DNA of 33,453 bases from an uncultured Clostridium sp. Lineage in GTDB: Bacteria; Bacillota; Clostridia; TANB77; CAG-508. Position 1 is the first letter of the stretch. Each line of letters starts with the position of its first letter. A program made the position numbers and the translations under genes. Below, piece by piece: positions 1 through 9,043 of this stretch. The stretch spans positions 1 through 33,453 of the forward strand of contig CAMMEP010000004.1 of assembly GCA_946495905.1 (NCBI GenBank). The letters run 5' to 3'. Below the pieces are notes generated by a model, which saw only the letters and a list, made by a program, of their open reading frames with translations, did no database searches and was not told the DNA's origin.

Positions 1-12
1 CACATATGTGTC

Positions 13-56
13 GTTAACAGTTTGTAAACTTGTCGGTCCCCACCTTAAGCACTCCG
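13..56 (+). repeat. Partial copy 1 of conserved-core repeat (family A)
   Basis: This stretch matches the right half of the repeat cores at about 9075-9165 (opposite strand) and 29921-30001: the shared words are TTAACAGTTTGTAAACTTG and GGTCCCCACCTTAAGCAC. The left half and any left flanking arm lie before the window, so it cannot be tested here whether this copy also carries locus-specific inverted arms. It ends about 100 bases before fhs. Confidence 0.8.
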
Positions 57-103
57 ACCTAAAATAAAAAATATATAAATTTATTTAAAGTAATAGAATT
101 ATA

Positions 104-138
104 TTTGTGCAAAACAAGCCCGTCCCCTTTTGCACAAA
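104..138. repeat. GGGGACGGGC-type short repeat inside an inverted repeat (family B)
   Basis: Perfect 11-bp arms (TTTGTGCAAAA at 104-114, TTTTGCACAAA at 128-138) enclose a 13-base loop holding GCCCGTCCCC. The same 10-base core occurs in the opposite orientation after fhs (1928-1937), so the gene is bracketed by inverted copies. The hairpin sits directly in front of the fhs ribosome binding site and would be in its leader if transcription starts upstream. Confidence 0.6.
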
Positions 139-158
139 ATAGAAAGGAAAGTGATTGT

Positions 159-1820
159 ATGGGAGATGTTGAAATTGCAAGAGGCACAAAACTAGAGAAC
201 ATTCAAAAAATAGCAGAAAAGATAGGAGTAAAAGAAGAAGAACTAGAGACATATGGAAAATATAAAGCAAAAATTTCTTTGAAGGCATATGAACGATTAA
301 AAGAAAAGGAAAATGGAAAATTAGTATTAGTAACAGCAATAAATCCTACTCCACTAGGAGAAGGAAAAACAACAATGGCAATAGGACTTGCTGATGGACT
401 TCAAGAAATAGGAGAAAAGCCAATTTTAGCATTAAGAGAACCATCCTTAGGACCTGTATTTGGAATAAAAGGTGGTGCAGCAGGTGGAGGTCATTCACAG
501 ATTGCACCAATGGAAGATATTAATTTACATTTTACAGGAGATATACATGCAATAACATCTGCTAATAATTTACTTTCTGCGATGATAGATAACCATATTT
601 ATTTTGGAAATGAACTTGGATTTGACCGCGTAACATGGAAAAGATGTTTAGACTTAAATGATAGACAATTAAGAAAAGTGGAAACTGGTTTATCAGAAGA
701 AAAAAATATTGTACCAAGAGAAGATGGATTTGATATATCGGTTGCATCTGAAATTATGGCAATTTTTTGTTTAGCAACAGACATAAAAGACTTAAAAAGA
801 AGAATTGGAAATATTATTGTAGGCTATACAAAAGATGACAAACCAATCACAGCAAAAGATTTAAAGGCAGATGGAGCCTTAACAGTATTACTAAAAGATG
901 CTATTAATCCAAATTTAGTACAAACATTGGAACATACTCCTGCAATTGTACATGGAGGACCATTTGCTAATATTGCACATGGATGTAATAGTATTATTGC
1001 AACAAAATTAGCACTAAAACTAGGAGACTATGTTATAACAGAGGCAGGTTTTGGTGCAGACTTAGGAGCGGAAAAATTCCTAGACATTAAATGTAGAAAA
1101 GCAGAAATTAAGCCGGATGCAGTCGTTTGTGTAGCAACAATAAAAGCATTAAAATATCATGGTGGAATGCCAAAAGAAGAAATAAAAAATGAAAGTATTG
1201 AAGCATTAGAAAGAGGATTTAACAATCTTTTAAGACATGTAGATAATTTAAAAAATAAATATGGATTAAACGTAATAGTAGCAATTAATAAATATACACA
1301 TGATACTGAAAGAGAAATAGAGTTTTTAAGAAATAAATTAAAAGAACATGGAATAGAACTTAGTTTAGTAGAAAGCTGGGAAAAAGGTGGTAAAGGTGCT
1401 ACCGATTTAGCTAAAAAAATAGTGGAATTAACCCAAAAAGAATCTACTTTACAGTATGCATACAATCTAGAGGAAAGTATAAAAGATAAAATAAAAGATG
1501 TAGCAACAAAAATATATGGAGCAGAAGGAGTAGAATACACAGAAGCAGCGGAAGAAAAAATAGCACAAATAGAAAAAATGGGATATGGAAACTTACCTGT
1601 ATGTATCGCAAAAACACAATATTCATTCTCTGATGATCCAAAAAATTTAGAGTGCTTAGAACCATTTAAAATTCATGTGCAAGACATTATATTGAAATCT
1701 GGAGCAGAATTTGTAGTAGCAATTACAGGAAAAATTATGACAATGCCAGGACTTCCAAGAGTACCAGCAGCAGAACAAATAGATTTAGACGAAGAAGGAA
1801 ATATTGTAGGAATTTTTTAA
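159..1820 (+). CDS. fhs: Formate--tetrahydrofolate ligase
   Basis: Fhs joins formate to tetrahydrofolate using ATP, giving 10-formyl-THF for purine synthesis, initiator tRNA formylation and the methyl branch of acetogenic one-carbon metabolism; it is cytosolic. The 553-residue product has the family length. The P-loop TPLGEGKTT is at residues 64-72, followed by the family stretches ALREPSLGPVFGIKGGAAGGG and HFTGDIHAI, and the end PGLPRVPAAEQIDLDEEGNI is typical. The frame is open from a TTG at 105, but the ATG at 159 starts the conserved protein and has an AAAGGAAAG ribosome binding site, so I chose it. No other folate gene is next to it, so it looks monocistronic. No folate riboswitch is visible in front of it. 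Confidence 0.97.
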   Translation: MGDVEIARGTKLENIQKIAEKIGVKEEELETYGKYKAKISLKAYERLKEKENGKLVLVTAINPTPLGEGKTTMAIGLADGLQEIGEKPILALREPSLGPVFGIKGGAAGGGHSQIAPMEDINLHFTGDIHAITSANNLLSAMIDNHIYFGNELGFDRVTWKRCLDLNDRQLRKVETGLSEEKNIVPREDGFDISVASEIMAIFCLATDIKDLKRRIGNIIVGYTKDDKPITAKDLKADGALTVLLKDAINPNLVQTLEHTPAIVHGGPFANIAHGCNSIIATKLALKLGDYVITEAGFGADLGAEKFLDIKCRKAEIKPDAVVCVATIKALKYHGGMPKEEIKNESIEALERGFNNLLRHVDNLKNKYGLNVIVAINKYTHDTEREIEFLRNKLKEHGIELSLVESWEKGGKGATDLAKKIVELTQKESTLQYAYNLEESIKDKIKDVATKIYGAEGVEYTEAAEEKIAQIEKMGYGNLPVCIAKTQYSFSDDPKNLECLEPFKIHVQDIILKSGAEFVVAITGKIMTMPGLPRVPAAEQIDLDEEGNIVGIF

Positions 1821-1847
1821 AAAATAATAAAAATAAATAAATTGTAT

Positions 1848-1906
1848 AATAACACCATTTTTGGATAAAATAATTTTAAAAATATTTTTGAAAAAGTGGT
1901 GTTATT
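1848..1906 (+). terminator. Long-loop inverted repeat after fhs, possible terminator
   Basis: AATAACACCA (1848-1857) pairs with TGGTGTTATT (1897-1906); the arms extend into an A/T-rich stem with one mismatch, around a loop of nearly 40 bases. There is no clean T-tract beyond it, so its role as terminator is uncertain. Confidence 0.35.
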
Positions 1907-1927
1907 TATGTTAATTTTAGGACTATT

Positions 1928-1937
1928 GGGGACGGGC
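1928..1937 (+). repeat. GGGGACGGGC core copy (family B)
   Basis: Exact GGGGACGGGC between fhs and sleB, in the opposite orientation to the copy at 118-127. No inverted flanking arms are obvious at this copy. Confidence 0.5.
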
Positions 1938-1983
1938 TTTGATTGACTTAAATTTGACATAAAAAACACAGATGGAGGTTTGC

Positions 1984-2691
1984 ATGGCAGTCAAAGTAAA
2001 AAGAAATTTAAAAGCAATACTTATTATTCTTCTAGTAAGTACCATTTTTGTTTCCTATAATGTGTTCTTTCGAGGTAATGAAGCTTTAGCACTTTCGAAA
2101 TATGGCTCTCGAGGAGAAGAAGTAAGGACAATACAAACTAAACTAAAGAGATGGGGATATTATAATGGAAATGTAGATGGAATTTATGGAAGTCAAACAT
2201 TAGCGGCAGTAAAGAAATTTCAACAAAAAAATGGGTTGACGGTAGATGGAATTGCAGGAACAAAAACATTACAAGCGATGGGAATATTTAATTCTTCTTC
2301 TAGCTCTAGTTCTAGTAGTAATTCTAGCTCATCTACTAATTCCAGTGACTTAAATTTATTAAGTAGACTGGTATATGGAGAGGCGAGAGGAGAACCGTAT
2401 ACAGGACAAGTTGCAGTAGCAGCAGTAGTTCTAAATAGGGTAAAAAGTAGTTCTTTTCCAAATACAGTAGCTGGTGTAATTTATCAAAGTGGTGCATTTG
2501 ATGTGGTTAGTGATGGACAAATTAATTTAACACCAAATGAAACAGCTAAAAAAGCAGCACAAGATGCTTTAAATGGATGGGATCCAACGAATGGAGCAAT
2601 TTATTATTTTAATCCAAGTACTGCAACCAATAAATGGATATGGTCTAGGCCAATGACAGTAACCATAGGAAAGCATAGGTTTTGCAAATAA
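1984..2691 (+). CDS. sleB: Spore cortex-lytic enzyme, SleB-type cell wall hydrolase
   Basis: SleB cleaves spore cortex peptidoglycan (muramic-delta-lactam-containing) during germination, acting as a lytic transglycosylase. The 235-residue product has an N-terminal hydrophobic export segment (about residues 10-28), a peptidoglycan-binding domain (about 40-100, with WGYYNGNVDGIYG), a serine/asparagine linker (104-121) and a SleB/CwlJ hydrolase domain from about 124 to the end. LVYGEARGEPYTGQ carries the catalytic Glu at about residue 133. The ATG at 1984 lies five bases after GGAGG; an in-frame ATG at 1972 overlaps that ribosome binding site and is less likely. No ypeB partner follows; a terminator does. 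Other cell wall hydrolase roles within the family remain possible. Confidence 0.9.
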   Translation: MAVKVKRNLKAILIILLVSTIFVSYNVFFRGNEALALSKYGSRGEEVRTIQTKLKRWGYYNGNVDGIYGSQTLAAVKKFQQKNGLTVDGIAGTKTLQAMGIFNSSSSSSSSSNSSSSTNSSDLNLLSRLVYGEARGEPYTGQVAVAAVVLNRVKSSSFPNTVAGVIYQSGAFDVVSDGQINLTPNETAKKAAQDALNGWDPTNGAIYYFNPSTATNKWIWSRPMTVTIGKHRFCK

Positions 2692-2719
2692 AAAATAGAA
2701 AATAACCATATTCTACGTA

Positions 2720-2748
2720 AAAAAAGCACTTGAAAAAAGTGCTTTTTT
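2720..2748 (+). terminator. Rho-independent terminator after sleB
   Basis: A 12-bp stem (AAAAAAGCACTT / AAGTGCTTTTTT) with a GAAAA loop, ending in a T-run. The A-run on the left arm would also let it work for the opposite strand. Confidence 0.9.
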
Positions 2749-2839
2749 CGTGTAAAATATAAGAGTTAAATATAATAAATAATTAAATATAGAAATAAAC
2801 ATAAAAATAAATAGTTAAGTATAAAAGGAATGAGGCAAA

Positions 2840-4243
2840 ATGGAAAAAACAGACATAAGTAATGAATTAAAATATATCGAAAAAGTGAAACAAATAAATG
2901 CAGGAAAAAATGCAAAATACTACATACTAACAATGGGATGTCAATTGAACGAAAATGATTCTGAAAAATTATGTGGTATGGTAGAAAAAATGGGCTATAC
3001 CAAAACAAAGGATATTTTCGATGCAGATTTAGTGTTATACAATACTTGTTGTGTAAGAGAAAATGCAGAAGAAAAGTTATTTGGAAAATTAGGAGAAGTA
3101 AAGAAATTGAAAGAAGCCAAAGGAACAATGATTGCCATTGGCGGATGTATGATGCAAGAGAAGCATATTGTGGAGAAAATAAAGAAAAGCTACAAATATG
3201 ATGTTATTTTTGGTACACATACATTACACAAATTTCCAGAAGATTTGTATCATGCCATGATGGAAAATAAAAAAATTACCGACATATTAGATATTGATGG
3301 AGAAATAATTGAAGGACTACCAATTAAAAGAGAAGATACCATACGTGCATCGGTTACCATTATGAATGGATGTAATAATTTTTGCACCTATTGTATTGTA
3401 CCTTATGTAAGAGGCAGAGAAAGAAGTAGATTACCAGAAGATATTTTAAGAGAAATAAAGGAATTAGCAGAAAAAGGATACAAAGAAATTACTTTATTAG
3501 GACAAAATGTAAATTCCTATATGCGAGTAGAAAGAGAAAAAGGATTATGTACTTCTAACATAGATTCTTTTGCAAAACTTTTAAGAGCAGTAAATGAAAT
3601 AGAAGGAATCGAAAAAATCCGATTTGTATCACCACATCCAAAGGATTTCACCGAAGATGTTATTGAAGCAATACGTGATTGTGATAAAGTGTCTAAATTT
3701 ATTCATTTGCCATTACAATCGGGAAGTACAGAAGTTCTAAAAGCAATGAACAGAGTGTATACAAAAGAACAATATTTAACTTTAGTAGATAAAATGAAAG
3801 AAATGATTCCAGATGTTAAATTTTCTACGGATATCATTGTAGGATTTCCAGGAGAAACGGAAGAAGACTTTGAAGATACCCTTGATGCAGTAAGAAAAGT
3901 AAAATTTGAGCAAATATTCATGTTTATTTATTCAAGAAGAGTAGGAACACCAGCAGATAAGATGGAAAATCAAATTCCAGAAGAAATAAAACATAAAAGA
4001 TTTGATCGTTTAAAAGCTTTATATGAAGAAATTTTAGTGGAAAATAATAACAAGTACATAGGCACTATTCATAACATTTTAGTAGAAGGATTTAGCAAAA
4101 CAAATGAAAAATTACTTACTGGTAGAACCGATACAAATAAAGTTGTTGTATGGGAAGGAGACAATAATTTAATAGGAAAAGTAGTACCAATCAAAATTGT
4201 GTCAGAACACATGTGGTATTTAAAAGGAGAATTACAAAATTAG
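2840..4243 (+). CDS. miaB: tRNA-2-methylthio-N6-dimethylallyladenosine synthase
   Basis: MiaB is a radical-SAM methylthiotransferase that converts i6A37 to ms2i6A37 in tRNAs reading UNN codons. The 467-residue protein has the three-domain layout: an N-terminal UPF0004 domain with the auxiliary-cluster cysteines C34 (MGCQLNEND), C70 (YNTCCVREN) and C103 (IGGCMMQ); a radical-SAM domain with CNNFCTYC (C178, C182, C185); and a C-terminal TRAM domain with the GRTDTNK signature. These features fit MiaB better than MtaB or RimO. The start follows a GGAATGAGG ribosome binding site. mutS begins 67 bases downstream with no terminator between, a common Clostridia order that suggests co-transcription. 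Confidence 0.96.
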   Translation: MEKTDISNELKYIEKVKQINAGKNAKYYILTMGCQLNENDSEKLCGMVEKMGYTKTKDIFDADLVLYNTCCVRENAEEKLFGKLGEVKKLKEAKGTMIAIGGCMMQEKHIVEKIKKSYKYDVIFGTHTLHKFPEDLYHAMMENKKITDILDIDGEIIEGLPIKREDTIRASVTIMNGCNNFCTYCIVPYVRGRERSRLPEDILREIKELAEKGYKEITLLGQNVNSYMRVEREKGLCTSNIDSFAKLLRAVNEIEGIEKIRFVSPHPKDFTEDVIEAIRDCDKVSKFIHLPLQSGSTEVLKAMNRVYTKEQYLTLVDKMKEMIPDVKFSTDIIVGFPGETEEDFEDTLDAVRKVKFEQIFMFIYSRRVGTPADKMENQIPEEIKHKRFDRLKALYEEILVENNNKYIGTIHNILVEGFSKTNEKLLTGRTDTNKVVVWEGDNNLIGKVVPIKIVSEHMWYLKGELQN

Positions 4244-4310
4244 AAAAAAGAGATGTTAGTAAAGAAATACCAAGCAGAAATTAAGAAATAAGTATAGGAG
4301 ATGAATAAAC

Positions 4311-6926
4311 ATGGCAGAGTACTCACCAATGATGCAACATTATTTAGAAACAAAAAACAAATATAAAGATTGCATTTTATTTTATCGATTAGGGGATTTT
4401 TATGAGATGTTCTTTGATGATGCAATTAATGTGTCTAGAGAACTAGAACTTACTTTAACGGGAAAGGAATGTGGACAAGAAGAACGTGCCCCAATGTGTG
4501 GCATTCCTTATCATGCAGCAGATACCTACATTGCAAGACTTATTTCAAAAGGATATAAAGTAGCTATTTGTGAACAATTAGAAGATCCTAAAAAAGCAAA
4601 AGGAATGGTAAAAAGGGATGTAATAAGAGTAGTAACTCCAGGAACTGTAATAGAAGCTAATTTGCTAGAGGATAAAAAGAATAACTATATTATGTGTGTC
4701 TATAAAAATGGAATTTATTTTGGACTTACGGTTTGTGATGTAACGACTGGAGATTTTAGAACAACAGAAATAAAAGAAAACAATAATTTTGCAGTACTCT
4801 TAGATGAGATTTCCAAATATTCTCCTGCAGAACTTGTCGTAAATCCAATGCTATATGACTGCAGTGAAGAAATAGCAAAAATAAGAGAAAGATTCGATAT
4901 CTATATTACAAGATTAGAAGAAAGCGAATTTACCGATAATTATGAAAATTTATGTGCAAGATACAAAATACTAGATGACGAAGAAAAGCAAATTGATGAT
5001 ATCGCAAACTACATGTTAGCGGTAGCATCAACAAATGCACTACTTTCGTATTTATTAGAAACACAAAAAAACAGCTTAGACCATATCAATCGATTAATTA
5101 TCTATAGTACTACCAAATATATGGCACTAGATATTAATGCAAGAAGAAATCTAGAAATTACAGAAAAATTAAGAGATAAATCCAAAAAAGGAACCTTATT
5201 ATGGGTATTAGATAAATCTGCTACTTCTATGGGAGGAAGGCTAATCCGAAGATGGCTAAATAACCCACTTGTAGATGAAAGGCAAATTAATAAAAGATTG
5301 GATGCTGTGCAAGAACTAAAAGATAATATTATACTAAGAGGGGACTTAACAGATAGTCTAAAGAAAGTATATGATATAGAAAGATTGGCAGGAAAAATAT
5401 CTTATGGAAGTGCCAATGGAAGGGATTTAATATCTCTTAAAAATTCAGCAAAGCAATTACCAGATATCAAAAAAATATTAGCCGAAGCAAAATCTAGTTT
5501 ACTTACGGAGCTATATTCAGAATTAGACACGTTAGATGATATCTATGAAATCATTGATAAGACTATTGTAGAAGAACCACCAATTAGCGTAAAAGAAGGT
5601 GGACTTATTAAACTTGGATATGACGAAGAAATTGACAAATTAAAGACAGCCACAACGGATGGCAAGAATTGGATTATTCAGTTAGAAGCGGAAGAAAGAG
5701 AAAAAACAGGAATAAAAGGACTAAAAGTTGGATTTAACAAAGTATTTGGTTACTATATTGAAGTTACGAAATCAAATATAGGATTGGTTCCAGATAGATA
5801 TATTAGAAAACAAACCTTAACCAATGGAGAGCGATATATTACAGAAGAGCTAAAAAACTTAGAAAATCAAATTCTAGGTGCAGAAGAAAAAGTAGTCAAT
5901 TTAGAATATAACGTATTTGTAGAAGTAAGAGACAAAATCGAAGCACAAGTAGAACGATTACAAAAATCAGCAGGAATTATAGCAATGCTAGATGGCTTAT
6001 GCTCTTTTGCAACCGTAGCAGAAGATTTAAACTATGTAAGACCACAAGTAGATAACAGTGGCATAATTGATATCAAAGATGGACGTCATCCTGTCATAGA
6101 AAAAATTCTACCAAGTGGAAGTTTTGTGCAAAATGATGCATATTTAGATAAGGGAGAGAATAGACTAGCTATTATAACAGGACCAAACATGGCAGGAAAA
6201 TCCACTTACATGAGACAAGTAGCATTAATTACCTTAATGGCACAATGTGGAAGCTTTGTACCAGCATCTTATGCAAGAATCGGTGTGGTAGATAAAATAT
6301 TCACCAGGGTAGGAGCATCGGACGACTTAAGCATGGGACAAAGTACATTTATGGTAGAAATGATGGAAGTAGCACAAATTTTAAAAGAAGCAACCAACAA
6401 TAGCTTAGTAATATTAGATGAAATAGGAAGAGGAACCTCTACGTATGATGGACTATCTATCGCATGGGCAGTAGCAGAATATATTTCAGATAGTGAAAAA
6501 TGCGGAGCAAAGACCCTATTTGCTACCCATTACCATGAACTAACTGACCTAGAAAATAAACTAGAAGGAGTAAAAAACTACTCTGTTGCAGTAAAAGAAA
6601 AAGGAGAAGATATCATCTTCTTAAGAAAAATAGTAAAAGGCGGAACAGACGAAAGCTATGGAGTACATGTAGCAAAACTTGCAGGAGTACCACAAGTCGT
6701 AACCAAAAGAGCAAACGAAATCCTAAAATCCATCGAAAGAAAAAATGTACTAAATAACAAAAAGATGGAAAAACAAGAAAAAGGTGTAGCAGATGGACAA
6801 CTTACCATGTACAACTACAAATTAGCCGAAATAGCACACGAACTCGACAAAGTCGACGTAAACGACTTAACGCCAATCGAAGCATTAAACACACTTGTAA
6901 AAATAAAAGAAAAAATGTCGTCATAG
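4311..6926 (+). CDS. mutS: DNA mismatch repair protein MutS
   Basis: MutS recognises mismatches and small loops and recruits MutL. The 871-residue length is typical of MutS1. Domain I carries the mismatch-wedge motif F30-Y31-E32 (GDFYEMFFDDA). The C-terminal ATPase has Walker A GPNMAGKST at about 624-632 and Walker B/D-loop LDEIGRGTSTYDGLS near 702, then FATHYHEL. A C-terminal tail after about 800 is lysine/glutamate rich. The ATG follows AGGAGATG. No mutL follows; instead a repeat cluster and a nucleoside kinase are found. Domain I serves as a useful reference for the small MutS-like protein in the retroelement at 32062. Confidence 0.97.
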   Translation: MAEYSPMMQHYLETKNKYKDCILFYRLGDFYEMFFDDAINVSRELELTLTGKECGQEERAPMCGIPYHAADTYIARLISKGYKVAICEQLEDPKKAKGMVKRDVIRVVTPGTVIEANLLEDKKNNYIMCVYKNGIYFGLTVCDVTTGDFRTTEIKENNNFAVLLDEISKYSPAELVVNPMLYDCSEEIAKIRERFDIYITRLEESEFTDNYENLCARYKILDDEEKQIDDIANYMLAVASTNALLSYLLETQKNSLDHINRLIIYSTTKYMALDINARRNLEITEKLRDKSKKGTLLWVLDKSATSMGGRLIRRWLNNPLVDERQINKRLDAVQELKDNIILRGDLTDSLKKVYDIERLAGKISYGSANGRDLISLKNSAKQLPDIKKILAEAKSSLLTELYSELDTLDDIYEIIDKTIVEEPPISVKEGGLIKLGYDEEIDKLKTATTDGKNWIIQLEAEEREKTGIKGLKVGFNKVFGYYIEVTKSNIGLVPDRYIRKQTLTNGERYITEELKNLENQILGAEEKVVNLEYNVFVEVRDKIEAQVERLQKSAGIIAMLDGLCSFATVAEDLNYVRPQVDNSGIIDIKDGRHPVIEKILPSGSFVQNDAYLDKGENRLAIITGPNMAGKSTYMRQVALITLMAQCGSFVPASYARIGVVDKIFTRVGASDDLSMGQSTFMVEMMEVAQILKEATNNSLVILDEIGRGTSTYDGLSIAWAVAEYISDSEKCGAKTLFATHYHELTDLENKLEGVKNYSVAVKEKGEDIIFLRKIVKGGTDESYGVHVAKLAGVPQVVTKRANEILKSIERKNVLNNKKMEKQEKGVADGQLTMYNYKLAEIAHELDKVDVNDLTPIEALNTLVKIKEKMSS

Positions 6927-7085
6927 GGACAGGCCAAAAAACGACAAAGTTGTCGCTAATTACTAATTGGGGACAGTCCCCAATTAGAGAAAAAACAAAA
7001 AAAGGGACAGATTTGGTTCTAAGAAAAAAGTCAAGCCTGTCCCTTTTTAGAAAAAATCGGACAAAAAAGCCTGTCCCCAATTAGG
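6925..7085. repeat. Cluster of GGGAC/GTCCC family B repeats with nested inverted repeats
   Basis: The gap between mutS and the next gene is almost wholly inverted repeats. AGGGACAGGCC overlaps the mutS stop (6925-6935). CGACAA/TTGTCG forms a small hairpin at 6942-6955. A 25-base palindrome at 6963-6987 has 12-bp arms centred on GGGGACAGTCCCC. AAAAAGGGACAG (6999-7010) pairs with CTGTCCCTTTTT (7037-7048). CTGTCCCCAATTAG (7071-7084) can also pair with 6963-6976, enclosing the inner hairpin. It may end mutS transcription, but no ordinary stem plus T-run stands out. Confidence 0.75.
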
Positions 7086-7100
7086 AAAAGGAGGAATAGT

Positions 7101-8687
7101 ATGAAAGCACTAGAAAAGTTTAAAGAAGATAAAGAAAAAAATATACTTGCATGTAAATATAAAAATGAAGTGCGAGCATTAGATTTTGAAGTAGAAAATC
7201 TAGAAGATGTTGTACCAATTGATATTACAACAAGAGACGGAAGAAGAGTATACCAAAGAGGAATATTATATATTATGGGAATGGCATTTAATAGAGTTTA
7301 TCCAAAAGCACTTCTTACCGTTAATTGCCAACTTTCAAATTCTATTTTTTGTAGTGTAGAAAATATGAAAGTTACAAATGAAATGATTAATAACATTAAA
7401 AGAGAGATGCAAGACATTGTAGATAGCAATCTACCAATAAAGAAAATAGAAATGTCAAAAGAGGAAGCGGAGAAGTTCTACCAAAAAGAGAAAACGCTAA
7501 GAGGTAGACTTCAATTAGATAATAAATATAAAGACGAAGTTTCTTTATATTTCTGTGAAAACTATTATAATTATTTTTATGGAGTTATGCCAATTAGCAC
7601 AGAATATATTAAACTTTTTGATGTCATAAAATATCATGATGGCTTTTTACTTAGATATCCTGATAAAAGAACGCCTAACAAAATAGATAAATATATAGAA
7701 ACGAAAAAGCTTTTACATACATTAGAGGAATATGAAGATATTCATAATGTTTTAGATATTAACACAATCTATAAATTAAATAAGAAAATTGAGCAAGGTG
7801 GAGAAAAAGAGCTAATTCTACTAGCAGAGGCATTGCATGAAAAGAAAATATCGGATATTGCAGATAAAATAGTAAAAAGAAAAGGCATAAAAATGATATT
7901 AATTGCAGGACCATCTTCTTCTGGAAAGACTACTTTTGCGCAAAGACTAGGAATTCAGCTAAAATTAAATGGCATAAAACCACTTACCATTTCGGTAGAT
8001 AATTATTTTGTTGAAAGAAAAGATACACCAAAAGATGCAAATGGAAAATATGATTTTGAAAGACTAGAAGCTATTGATTTGGATTTATTTAATGATCATT
8101 TGACAAAACTTTTAAATGGAGAAGAAATAGATGTTCCAACATTCGATTTTAAAGAAGGCACAAAGAAATACAATGGCGAAAAAATGAAAATGAGAAGTAA
8201 TGAAGTACTAGTAATAGAAGGAATCCATTGCTTGAATGACAAGCTTACAGCTTCTATTCCAAAAGAGCAAAAATACAAGATATATATTAGTGCACTTACT
8301 GTACTAAACATAGATTATTATAATAGAATTTCAACAACAGATACAAGATTAATAAGAAGATTAGTTAGGGATTATAATTTTAGAGGATATGATGCGTTAC
8401 ACACACTACAAAACTGGGATATGGTAAATCGTGGTGAAGAAAACTATATATTTCCATTCCAAGAAGAAGCAGACAGTATGTTTAATACATCATTAATATA
8501 CGAAATTTCAGTACTAAAAAAATATGCAATGCCACTTCTAAAAGCAATAGACAATACACATCCAGAATATTCAGAAGCGCAAAGTTTATACGAACTTTTA
8601 AAATATTTTGATGATATTGGAGATGAATATATACCAAAGAATTCATTGCTTAGGGAGTTTATTGGTGGCAGTATATTTAATGTATAG
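7101..8687 (+). CDS. Nucleoside kinase (uridine kinase/phosphoribulokinase family) with threonyl-tRNA synthetase-like N-terminus
   Basis: A 528-residue protein with a C-terminal P-loop kinase domain of the uridine kinase/phosphoribulokinase family. Walker A GPSSSGKTTF is at about 269-278, then ISVDNYFVERKDTPKD and the VLVIEGIHCLN strand. The N-terminal half (about 1-200) resembles the TGS/second additional domain region of threonyl-tRNA synthetases, an arrangement well known in Firmicutes nucleoside kinases of 530-560 residues. It probably phosphorylates uridine or cytidine for pyrimidine salvage, but the true substrate of this subfamily is not certain. The start has a perfect GGAGG seven bases before the ATG. 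It follows the repeat cluster and precedes the RNHCP gene by 14 bases, so those two are likely co-transcribed. Confidence 0.88.
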   Translation: MKALEKFKEDKEKNILACKYKNEVRALDFEVENLEDVVPIDITTRDGRRVYQRGILYIMGMAFNRVYPKALLTVNCQLSNSIFCSVENMKVTNEMINNIKREMQDIVDSNLPIKKIEMSKEEAEKFYQKEKTLRGRLQLDNKYKDEVSLYFCENYYNYFYGVMPISTEYIKLFDVIKYHDGFLLRYPDKRTPNKIDKYIETKKLLHTLEEYEDIHNVLDINTIYKLNKKIEQGGEKELILLAEALHEKKISDIADKIVKRKGIKMILIAGPSSSGKTTFAQRLGIQLKLNGIKPLTISVDNYFVERKDTPKDANGKYDFERLEAIDLDLFNDHLTKLLNGEEIDVPTFDFKEGTKKYNGEKMKMRSNEVLVIEGIHCLNDKLTASIPKEQKYKIYISALTVLNIDYYNRISTTDTRLIRRLVRDYNFRGYDALHTLQNWDMVNRGEENYIFPFQEEADSMFNTSLIYEISVLKKYAMPLLKAIDNTHPEYSEAQSLYELLKYFDDIGDEYIPKNSLLREFIGGSIFNV

Positions 8688-8701
8688 GTGGTTGGAAAAG
8701 A

Positions 8702-9010
8702 ATGGGAAGAAAATTTACAGAAATTGATGAAGAATTTATTTGTGAAAATTGCGGCACAAAAGTGAAACCATTAGGATATTCTTGCAGAAATCATTGCCCA
8801 AATTGCTTACATTCGAAACATGTGGATATCAATCCAGGAGATAGAGAAGAAAGTTGTCATGGAATGTTAGAGCCAATTGGAGCAGAAATAGATAGCAAAA
8901 AAGGATATGTTATCCTTTTTAGATGCAAAAAATGTGGTGCCATTAGAAGAAATAAAGCAGCAAAAGATGACAATATGGACTTAATCATAAAATTAACAGC
9001 GAGACACTAA
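8702..9010 (+). CDS. RNHCP domain protein
   Basis: A 102-residue zinc-binding protein named for its conserved RNHCP motif, here at residues 29-33 within CRNHCPNCLHSKHVD. Paired cysteines (C14/C17, C32/C35, C75/C78) and the C52-H53-G54 motif suggest two zinc sites. The family is common in Firmicutes and its role is unknown; a nucleic-acid-binding zinc-ribbon role is only a guess. It starts 14 bases after the kinase stop with a modest GGTGG ribosome binding site. It converges on the U32 peptidase gene, with a repeat element filling the gap. Confidence 0.88.
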   Translation: MGRKFTEIDEEFICENCGTKVKPLGYSCRNHCPNCLHSKHVDINPGDREESCHGMLEPIGAEIDSKKGYVILFRCKKCGAIRRNKAAKDDNMDLIIKLTARH

Positions 9011-9043
9011 AACGATTAGTTGTTATAAATCACAGTTTGTTTT

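Noticed and set aside
60..158. Folate riboswitch in front of fhs
   Set aside because: The leader is A/T-rich with one short hairpin; none of the conserved THF riboswitch core is visible.
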